From the NCBI RefSeq assembly GCF_040954645.1, contig NC_092808.1:17799383-17863382 (forward strand): 64,000 bases of DNA, in the 5' to 3' direction. Within the stretch, counting starts at the first letter, position 1; each line of letters opens with the position of its first letter. The position numbers and the translations under genes were made by a program. Shown here piece by piece: positions 10,791-22,700 of the stretch. A model generated the notes under the pieces. That model made no database searches. It was not told the DNA's origin and worked only from the letters and a program-made list of their open reading frames with translations. Source of the stretch: Diabrotica undecimpunctata. Lineage: Eukaryota; Arthropoda; Insecta; Coleoptera; Chrysomelidae.

Positions 10791-13700
10791 ATGTCTACGC
10801 GAAAACGAAGTGGTTCCGGCTCAAAAAGGCAATTTAAAGAAAAAGTTGTACAAATATACGAATGCCTATTAAAAGGTGAAGATGTGTCTCATCAAAATAT
10901 TCTATTCTGGGAAGAATTTTTTCTACTCAAACCAAAAGTTGCAACCTTAGAGAATGAACTTCAGAAACTCTCTACTGAACAACTTCAACTAGCTAAACAG
11001 AATATAAATCTTTTATTTAATCAGTGTATAGAGATTTTGGACCAACAAAATATAAGAGTAGCTTATGGGTTGTTAACTTTGTGTACCCTTTTACATTCTA
11101 TTTTTAAAAAGGGACAGGAAGCTCAAATCGATGCTATTGAATTCCTTATGGGATTCGAAAATTTAGTTTCAAAAACGCAGAAGTTGCTAAAGTTATGTCA
11201 AACTTTTCTAGAAGGTAAGACAGTAATTATATTAAATTAATATTATACCCAACAAGAGATTTTTTTTAACGGTATTATCATTAATTTAAAATTGATATGA
11301 GTTCAGTATTAAGGCAATTATTACTTAAATTTATTTTACTATTGTTTTTAACATTTGCATAGATAATAAGTATTTGATAGTTTTTGCTTCCTAGGTCATA
11401 TAATTATATTTGAAGTACATTGTGTTAAGTTATTATCAATTAAGTTAACCAATAATTTTATATGTAGGACATCAACAATTATTCACAAATGTAGCTGCCT
11501 AGTGTTTTAATAGCCACAATGACACTTTTAATGGTCAAAACTCAGGCATTCTACTTTTGACTCTAACCACAATGGTGTTGTTTTAGAGTCTCTTGGTTAC
11601 AGTAGGTTCATTGATCCCTGTACCAACTGTCTAGTAAACCTAGTAAATCATTTTTTGCTATGTTAAACAAATTAATATTGGCTTCAACTGGAAGTTAATA
11701 TAAAACCAAGCACAAATGCTCATAGCCAATATTAATTATTGTACATTGTACCTAAATAAACCATTATTCATGTACTTTATCAACAAAATAAAACTGAATC
11801 CATTAACACAAAAGTTTAAGTGTTTCTTTTTGAATTTTTGTAGTCATTTATAGATTAGTGTTTACAAATAAAAAGTTTTTAATCAAAATTAGTGAATATA
11901 CACTCCCATTAGGGAACATCAATAAACTATGTCATAGCGAAGGGGGAGGGGGGACTTTGCTACGTAGGATTGGGAGAGTGGGGCATGACTGCACCATACC
12001 CCACCACCATACATTGTTTGGTGTATTTCAATTTGTCACTATTGTCTCTATGAATATAATTTTTTACTATCTCTTATTATACATTCGTAAATATGGTTTT
12101 ATAGTTAATTTTTAAAAATCCAGAAATAACATTGAATTTTTTAAAAAATGACTGAAAAGGGTATTCATGAGTTGTAATTGTGACATCAACATGACAGTGG
12201 ACCTCAACTGTAAACCACGCTTTATGACAAAGGGGAGGGGGTATTAAAAAGTCAAAATTTTTTATAACATAGTTTATGGATGTTCCCTTCATGGTTATTC
12301 TCCTTTTTCTTTTCATTTAAAGAAGGCTTTATAAGTAATAAGGTGTTATGTGTCAAAGTATTTCTTATTACACTTGTATCCCACAGAGGGTGCTGGAATG
12401 CTTTAGAATAAAGTTATGTACAAAGTTCAGATATCGTTGGGACATTATAGTATAAATTATCATTTCTGCTGCATCTGTAAGATGTTATTAAACAAATATT
12501 GATGAACAATAATAAATATTTCAATACTTAATTAACTTTTATGTTGATTTTTAGGAGAATCAACTGAGGCTGTCAAAGCACTATGCCTTAAGGTTATTCT
12601 TATTGTAACAACAGGCCTTGACTCCATAAATCAAAATACTTTAATAGAATATATTATGATATCACCTCTCTTCGAGTGTCTTGTAAAATTACTATGTGAT
12701 GTTCCTACAAGGCAAAGGCATGGCTACGATGTAGTTTTGATCATTACTCTACTGGTTAACTACAGGAAATATGATGCAACAAACCCTTATGTAGTGAAAC
12801 TATCAATTTTGGATGATGAACTAGCATTAAACGGGTATGGACAAGTGATAACATCTTCCTTATCAGACTTCTGTAACCAGTATAATGCAGAACATGCTGA
12901 AAATCAGAGTGCTTCATGGTTCTCATCACTTACAAATATTGTTGGCAATATGTTCATATCAGAGGAAGGAGGTAAGTCTAATACATAACCATCAGTCAAT
13001 AAGTTTTTTATTTCAAAACCTCATACTCTATGAGTGAAGAGATTTTAGAAATAGTAAAATGTAAAGTAAAGTAGTAAAGCTTTGAGACTATAGGATGAAA
13101 AACGTGAGATACACATATATCATAGTAAAGTGATCTATTGTGCCATATATTGTATAGTTGCAAATCTAGTGTTGGATAGCAAATAAAAATTCTTCAACCT
13201 AGTGCCTCATTACTAATTTTAGTTATTTTACAAAAACGAGACACTATGAATCCAGTAAATAAAGGAACAGAATATGGAGTGTACCATACTGTTCAGAAAA
13301 CTAAAAAAACATCCTGATTCACATTGTAAACAGAAGTTATTAGATTTTCATTCATTTTGTACTAGGTAGCCAACTACAAACGGCTATCAAGCATATCTTG
13401 AGAATAGATTATAATCTATATACAGGACCAGAATAAAAAGTTTTATAACAAAATTTGCTCCGAAAAAAATCTGTAAGTTATTTACATAGTTGTAGGTACA
13501 GTGCTAGATAGCATAATTAAATAATGCTGAAAACCTGGGAACCTTGTTGGTTCTATATCCGGTAAAGAAAGCAAGTCTCTAGCTCTGCTTTTAAATAAGT
13601 TCTTCAAATTACTAAGTTTAAAATTTGCACTTAAAGACTTGCAAATTTGCATTAACAGACATCTCTAGATGGATGAACACAAACAGCCTACTTAGGTTGT

Positions 13701-16700
13701 AGTGCATAAAATTTTGATCTTCCAATGTAAAAAGTTGAATTTTCTTTCTTATACATGGTGAAAGTTTCTAATGCTTTAAGTCATATATTATGTTCTCCTT
13801 TTCAGTACCTTTTTTCCTGCAACTGTTATAGCGATAGTGTCATTTTATTGCCACTGTGGTAAGTCCCATTTATCTTCAAGATAAAACTACTGAACAATAA
13901 CACAGGCCGACGAAAAATTTTTTTGTGAAAACTTTTTTTACTTTAATAGCTGATTTTTATTGATTTTTATGTGCTGAATCCAAATCTGGCCTTAGTTTTT
14001 TTGTATCACCCATAGTTTTTCTGCAATTTGGGTTTTTATGTAGTATACATTTTTATGTAGTTTCTTATGTAGTATAAATACGGTATATGGTGAAATTAAT
14101 GAAACACTATGTTACATCATAATCATGAATATATTATTACAATAGGTTACTTGAAACAGTTATACATATGATATAATACAGGTTCCATTAGTCATCTGGG
14201 ATTGGTTTGTATTTTCTTTCCCTCTTTTCTTTGAAACTTCTTGTGTAGCTTTTTCTACGATGAGTCGCCTGCTGAACTTCTCTGTGAAGTGACCAACAGT
14301 AGTCCCCCATCATGTTAGTGTTCCAGCGGCCCTGATAGCGTTTTTCCATCAGTTTAATGTCCTGGTGAAAACGCTCTCCTTGCTCCTCACTTACATCGCC
14401 CAAGTTTTCCGGGAAGTAATCAAGATGACTGTTCAGGAAGTGAACTTTCAGGCTCATCAAACATCCTAACTTTTTAAAGTTCTTTAACATGTTAGCAACA
14501 ATAGCAACATATTCTGGATCTTTTTTATTCCCCAAGAACTTGGTAACCACTTGCTTGAATGACACCCATGCTTCTTTCTCATTTGAGGTCATTGTCGATT
14601 CAAAGTTAAGGTCTAACATCATTTTTCTAATGTCTGGTCCGACAAAGACGCCTTCTTTCAGTTTAGCTTCTGAGAGGTGTGGAAACTTTAGGCAGAGATA
14701 CATAAAACATGGCCCATCTTTAGGCAAAGCCTTCACAAACTGTTTCATGAGGCCTAACTTTATGTGAAGAGGTGGTAGGAGCACTTTTTTTGGATCTACG
14801 AGGTTTTTGCGAAGAATGTTCTTTTCACCTGGTTTTAAAGATTCCCTAGCAGGCCAGTTCTTTTTGCACCAATGTTGATCTCTAGCCCTACTGTCCCATT
14901 CACACAAGAAACATGGAAACTTGGTAAAACCACCTTGTTGACCAAGTAGCATACATGTTACTTTTAAATCACCACATATCATCCAACCATGATCACAATA
15001 GCCTATTTTATTCAGCACTATTTCTAGGTTTTCATAGCTTTCTTTCATGTGTACAGAATGACCAACAGGTATAGATGCGTACTGGTTTCCATTGTGTAAT
15101 AAAACAGCCTTTAAACTTCTTTTGGATGAGTCAATGAACAGCCTCCAGTCTTCCTTTTTGTACTCAACACCAAATTCATTCATCAGACCTGGAATGTCTG
15201 TACAGTACACCAAATCACCATCTTGTTCAAAAAATTTTGAAAATTGTTGCTCTCTCTTTCTATACACATAAATGCTGGTTCCAGCACCCAACAAGTTCTT
15301 TTCTTTTAGTCTAGAGCCAAGCAATTCAGCTTTTTCTTTAGTTAAGCCTAGATCCCTAACCAAGTCATTAAGTTCAATCTGAGTAAACAATTTAGGCTCT
15401 ACATTTTCTGTAATACATCGAAATTCTTCATCATCTTGTTCACCTAACTCAGATTCTACATCATAAGATGGTTCAGTTTGAATGGAATCCAAATCATCTG
15501 TAGGTTCAGGGACCGGCATATCTTGACCGTGTTTCACTGGTCGGATGGCAGACATAAGGTTAGGGTAGCTTATTACCTTCTTATTTTTTGAGTTGTGACC
15601 AGTTACATCAACACTACAAAAGTAACAATCATCAGAATGATTTCTTTGCTCTCTCCATATCATAGGAACTGCAAATTTGAAGGATTTTTTCTCCTTTTTT
15701 GACCATTTTCTTAGATCTTCAACACATACATAACATACCTTATGCAGCGCCCAAGATTTATCCTGATCGCCAAGTAAAGTTCCAAAGTATGATCGATAAA
15801 CCTTTTTCACAAAGTCCGTAATGTTTCTTTGGTGTTTTTTAATCACAAACTCACCACAAATATAACAAAAACTGTCAACAGAGTTTTTACAACCGCGGTT
15901 AGACATTGTGTTGAGCACGTGTACAAAAACCGTGAAAGTGAGGTTACATTGACAGTAAACAAACATCAGCTGTTAACGTTCAAATGGAATCTACCTTTTT
16001 TGATCTTTTAGTATGTTTCAGCAGTGCTACCAACACAATTTAAGTCCATTACCTCTACTTTTTTGATTATATTTAAACTATTATAGTATATGTTAAATTC
16101 TGTAGAAATCGCTTAATTAAAAAAATGTTACTACAAAATGTGAAGAAGTTGTGGGTGATACAGCTTTGTAAGCATCATATTTGGATTCAGCGACCTGAAA
16201 GACATTAGAATAGGGTGTTTTTAGTGAAAAAGTTTTTTCATCGTTGGCCTGTGTAATTTGATTGTATGTTCCATTCACAGGATGACCACTATAGGGATCT
16301 TATTTTGATGCAGATGGCATCTGGTTCAAAATTTTTGGCTCTAAAAAAGACATTGGGATAATTATTAAAACTTGAACCTATTCATTATATGATGTACACG
16401 ATTCAACAGCTGAATTGATGTTTGATAAATATTTCTGGCAAGTTGTGCAAGCTTTGTTTGTTTCATTTTGTTCTGAGGCTGAAATGTCTACCATTGCTTT
16501 AGATAAATTGTTCTGGAAAATTCCATTGCAGTTCAAAATTATTTAGAATTCTCCAGATTGTTCTAGAAGGCTTTGTTTTTTCATTTGAAGAAAATTTAAA
16601 TTGTCTATACAACCTGCCAAACTGAAGTAGAAGTTTCTCTTTTGACCTTGAATGATATGTGATATTAGAGATTGGACAGAATTGTTATATCAGATCCCTA

Positions 16701-19700
16701 GTTTGCAAGTTTTTATGTAGCTTTTTTAATTTAAGTTAAAAGAATAATTAATCTTGTCAGTCTTATTTCTTTTTTGATTTATTTTGTTTCCACTTTCTTG
16801 TTATTTTTGTTGTTAACCAAAGTAATTGTATGTTTTCTTTAGGTTTTAGAATGCAACAGATGCGTGCCAATAATGCACTTTTATTGGCGTTTTACGAGGC
16901 AGTTCATTTAAATAGAAATTTTATTACAACGTTAGCGCAAACTCAGACTGATTCAAGCTCCCCTCCATCTCCCAATAATACTTTAAGTAACGTACAAGGT
17001 GTTCCAGATTTATCAACTGCGCCAGCTACTTTTGACATTACAACTCAGCCTTCTAATTTGTTAGTTACATTTTTTCAGTATTGGTAAGTAAAAAACATGC
17101 GAAAATAACATTTTAATAAAATGCAGCAACTATTTCTAATATGTCAATTATATTTATTTTATTATTTTATATATATTTTCAACGTTTAGTGGCCAAAGTT
17201 ATCTAGTGAAATTGATTTAAGATTTCCATTGCATGCTCATTTTCCTTAATAAACAAAGTCAGGAGCTTATTGGGTCGTCTGATCGTTTGAGACGTAATAT
17301 ATAGACGTGGTATATCGTATTACTCGTCCAGACTAGGAATGACTTTCGAAATTTTACTTGTCAGTGCAGACAGCAGATGGGGAAAATATTTGAAGAGAAA
17401 GAGATGGATGAAGGCTGGGTTTCGACTAAGTAATTTCTAAATGTAGGTAACAGGTCGAGTTTACTTTTCTACTAAGATAATATCCGGTAATTTTGCTGCG
17501 CATCACGTGGGCATGCCGATTGTAGAATTTTTAAAGTTTACTTTAATTTTTTCTTTTCTTTCTTTTTTTTTACATAGAGAAAAAACTAGTTTTTTTTTAC
17601 GTAAAGAGTGAAAAAGATGGTGTTTTCAAGGGTGAACTGTAGATGCATGTCGGAATAAAAGGTTATTCCTAGTATCATTCAATAGCCTCTGGTAAGAGGC
17701 TTTGAATTTGCGGTTTACATAATTCGCTATCGAAGAAAAGTCTCCTGACTTCTCGTTGCTTCGTATAGATGTCGCTGCTAGCGTACCAGGCATGTTATTT
17801 TTATTATCACGGCCAAATATTAGACTGCATTTCATTTGAGATTGAACTGTCACAATTCAATTGTTCCTGATGAGTGTTGATACAACTTGAAACACGTGTA
17901 GAACAATTAATGAATTCAAATTATGCAATGCAATCTTATTTCTTATCACGTAAAAACACATTCAATCTAAAATAATAACGTAATATTTTGTTCTAGCTCA
18001 ATAGTGATGCAAGATACAAAGACTGAAGCAGGAACAAACACTGTGAAATTATGTTTCCTTATCCTTAGTTGTATAACGGAAGATCAATATGCCAATTCGT
18101 TGATGCATGACGTAACTTTAGCTTTCAAAGTAAGACTGCACCGTTTTCCAATGCGACACCGTAAACTTTCTGCTGATAAAACGACTTCCAGTCAGCCTTT
18201 GATCTGCACTCTTTTAGGTAAAGAACTGTTCTTTTTTTATGAACTATATAACTGGGAGTATACATCAATTATTGTAAAATGTTGACACGACGATGCCTAG
18301 ATGTAGACAAAGATGTTATATTGATTACAACAAAGCATTCGACAAAGTGAGATATGAGCAATTTATACAATTTCTTAAATATAAAAACATAGATTCAAAG
18401 ACATATGGATAATCACCAACCTTTACTACAGCCAAAGAGCTTCAGTACAAATTGAAGAAAGATTGACAGAAGAAATCAACATAGAAAGAGAGGTCAGGCA
18501 AGGGAGTGATGGAGGCAGCATATGGTGTGGAGACGTGGACCATCAATAATTACTGCTGTAACAACATGGAAGTATTCGAACTATACACAAATAACCTGGA
18601 CTGATAAAATAACAAATTCAGAAGAAGAATGAGAAAAGAAAAAGAATTATTGCTTACCATAAAAAGTCGAAAACTTCAATATTTTGTACACGTTATGCGG
18701 GGAGATAAAGATCAACTTCTACGAAATAATCCAGAGTACAATTCTAGAAAGAAGAAGTATAGGGAGAAGAAATATGTCTTCGCTGCAAAATTAAGAGAAT
18801 GGTCTGGTTATAAATTGAATCAACTGTTACATTCAGCTATATCTAAGATCCAAATAGCAATGATGATAAAACTTTAAAACTGAGACAAGTGAAGAAGATT
18901 GTAAAGTTTTAAAAAAATTATGAATTGTCATAAATTTATTGTATACATTTAGATCAAAACAAATATTCTATGTACTATGATTTGAAGAAAAAAAGAAGCT
19001 ACTGATCATGTACATGAGGCTTGTTTTGTGTCAAGTATTCAAAGAAGAAAAAAATTAGTGTCTAAATTTGCCTTCTGGAAGGAAGGAACTACCTTAGTCA
19101 TTGCGCCCTTTAAACTTAAAGTACATATTTCTTTGCTATTCTAATTGTTCAACATAACTTGCTGGGAACAACAGTTGTGAGAGGCCCATAACGACCAGGT
19201 CCTTATGGGCCTACTCTGGATCCTAGGGATGATACAATGGGCCGGCTTTAGGAAGTGTCTAAAGGGCTCAAAAATAGACCTTTTCCTGATCAACCATGAG
19301 CGCAAGAATTTTATCTATTTTAATAAAAAAAGAACAGAACGTGTAGTATCAGAACAACTCATTTGTGACAGGGTTTAGGGGTAATATTAACATACATAAA
19401 AAAGGAGGTAGATGACGACGAACCCACCTATATTTCAACATCAGAGAAATCTTTAGACAATAGACAGTGTTTTGAATCTCTTTTGTCCACAATAAAATTA
19501 AAATGGGTTAGAAAACTAAGCACTAAAAGAAGATACATAGATAATAACTTCATGATTTCAAGTAAGAATAATAATTCAACTTAACTGAGGCAGCAAATAG
19601 AACTACTATCCATCAACAGAGTAGCACTGATAAACTCTTCATAAAAACTAAACAACTTCTAGTACAAAATTCATTACAACAGAACACCTACACATTTAAA

Positions 19701-22700
19701 ATAATAGAAAAGACAAATGAGTATAGTATACCTTTATGGTTGGCCTTTGTAGATTTTAATAAGGCATTTGACACTATTGAAACAAACTCAATAATTTCTG
19801 CCATACGAAATGCGAAAATAGATCGACGATATATCAATCTAATTAAAAAAGATCCTAACCTTAAGAACACAGCTACATGAACTAACAGAAGAAGTTATGA
19901 TACAAAGAGGAGTAAGTAAAGGGGATATAATATCCCCTAAACTCTTCACTGTCACACTTAAAGATGTTCAAACAATAACTAGAATGGAAAAACCTGCAAA
20001 TAAACATAGAGCAGGAGAAAGACTCAACAACCTGATACACCAGAGAACTATAGAAAGAAAACTTTTTGGAATAAAATAAAATAAAATTTTATTATTTAAA
20101 TAAAAATAAAAAAAAGAAAGGAATGGATTGTATTCTTAGTTTTATATATTTTAATACCTCATATTATTTTTTAGATCTACTAGTGGAATTCATCCTTAGT
20201 CATATGATGAAAAAATTTCCGATGGAACTCTATCTTCTTTGTACCGGAGTCGTCCAAAGAATACTTTGTTATCAGAAAAAATGCCGCGTAAGACTAAATT
20301 ATTCTTGGAAGGATCTTTGGTCAGCCTTAATTGCCTTGCTTAGATTTATTTTACAAAATGAGAATTATTTAGGTAAAAAGATCAATATCTTCGATCTTTC
20401 GATTAAAATCGTCAACATATTAAACTTCTTTATTACGTACGGAGACAATTTTCTACCGACGCCCGGTAGTTACGATGAGCTGTACTATGAAGTTATCAGG
20501 ATGCATCAAGTCTTTGATAATATTTATTCTATGGGTAAGTAGGTAGTTTTGTAATATATTCTGACATAATTAAGTAATCAGGAAGTAAAATAATTAAAAC
20601 AGTTTATTTGTTAAGCGTTAGATAATTTGTTTCTCTATAAATGTATAAACTTGTCTATAACATTCATTTTGTCTCTAGAGAGAGCAAACAAAGAACACCA
20701 AAAGCAGATACAATTGTGTGCTTAGATCAAATGGCAATTTCTATTGATACTTCGCTTTACCACTTCGCACCCGAATGTGAGAGACAAAATAGAATTTACC
20801 AAACAATACAAACACAACCTCATAGGAGTAAAATATAGCGCCTTAGGATTCGTTTACAAAACATTACACGTGAATTTTTAACATGTTTGACTGATTAAAT
20901 TATTAGTTTTAAAAACAACTATCATCCCTTTGTTCTGTGAACGTCATTGATGCTTTTACCCTAGGCTTTGTCGAATGAATGATTCAAGAATAACGAGAAG
21001 TACAATAAAGTTAGGTTAAGATGAACAGCGAGATAATCAGCGGTGCGAGCGAAGTGTGGGCAGCCGAGACATACATTCGGCTTATTCGTGTCCTTTGAAG
21101 TGTGTCAAAAAACCGACAAGTGGGCAGAGTTGTAAAATTGTCGTCAGGAAAAGAGCATGAAGAGACCACGTTGATAGAATCTTCTTCTTCTTTAGATGCA
21201 AATCCACTAATGGATGTTAGCGATCACATTTTCCATTAATTCTCTATTTCTTGCAATATGTATCAGAGATTGTATGTCGTTAATCCCTGTCCATTGCCTT
21301 ATGTTTCGGAGCCAGGACATTTTCTTGCGTCCCATTCCTCTCTTGCCTTCAATTTTACCCTCGATTATAAGTTGGAGGAACTGGTATTTTTCATTTCGCA
21401 TGATGTGACCTAGATACGCCGTTTTCCTTTTCTTGATGGTTTCGAAAAGTTGGCGTTCTTGGTTTATTCTTTTAAGGACATCTATATTTGTGATTTTCGC
21501 TGTCCATGGTATTTTTAGGATACGGCGATAGAGCCACATTTCGAAAGCTTCTAATCTGTTTATATCCCTCGTTTTGAGTGTCCAGCCCTCTACGCCATAT
21601 AGCAGCACTGACCACACGTAGCACTTAGTAAACCTTAGTCTCAGTTGAAGATCGAACTCTGAACAAGTCAGTACCTTCTTGAATTTTACGAAAGCTTGTC
21701 GAGCTTGCTCAATGCGACATTTTACTTCCCTGTCCGATGTCCAGTCTTCAAAAAGCCACGATCCCAGGTATTTAAATTTACTCACTCTTTCAATGGACTT
21801 AGTATTCAGTGTTATGGTGGAGTTTTCAAGTGCATCCAAGTTTCTGGAGATGATCATAAATTTGGTTTTTTTGGTATTAATCTCTAATCCCATTCGCTTA
21901 CTGTATTCTCCGATTATAGTGACAAGTTGTTGAAGATCGACTATGTTGTCACAAATTAAGACACCATCATCAGCATATCGTATGTTGTTGATCAGTACTC
22001 CATTCACTTTGATTCCCATCTTTGCATCCTCCAGAGACTCTTGAAATATGGCTTCCGAATAAATGTTAAATAAAAGAGGGGAAAGCACACATCCCTGTCG
22101 AACGCCCCTTCTTATATGTATGGGTTTGGATATAGAATTGTCTATTTTTAACTGTGCCGTTTGATGCCAGTACAAGTTTTCAATGCATCTTATGTCTTTT
22201 TGGTCTATATCAACTTTCTTGAGGATCTGCATTAACTTGTGGTGTTGGACACGATCAAACGCTTTTTGGTAATCTAAAAAGCATAGGAACACATCCTTCT
22301 TCTGATCGTAACAATTTTGGACCAGCACCTGTGTTGCTACTATTGCTTCTCGTGTTCCTAAACCTTGCCTAAACCCGAACTGGGAGTCACTGATGTCCCA
22401 TTCACATTTTTTGTATACTCTTTGATGTAGTATTTTTAAGAATATCTTTAAAGTGTGACTCATCAGGCTAATGAGTCTGTGATCCTCACATCTTTTTGCA
22501 TTGACTTTCTTGGGCAGGGGAATAAAGGTAGAGCGTAACCACTGTTGAGGATAGCAAAGGTTATACACATGTTATAGAAAAAAAATCAGAGGTTGATTTA
22601 GATTTTAGTTCCTTATCTGTACCACCAGGAGCGGTCATGTCAGCGCTATTACTGCTTCTAAAATATGAATGAGTGGGGCAACAAATGCAACTTTAGATAT

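Noticed and set aside
17626..17853. 75-codon minus-strand frame in ARMH3 intron 3
   Set aside because: No recognisable domain; probably chance within an old repeat that also carries the hammerhead-like motif.
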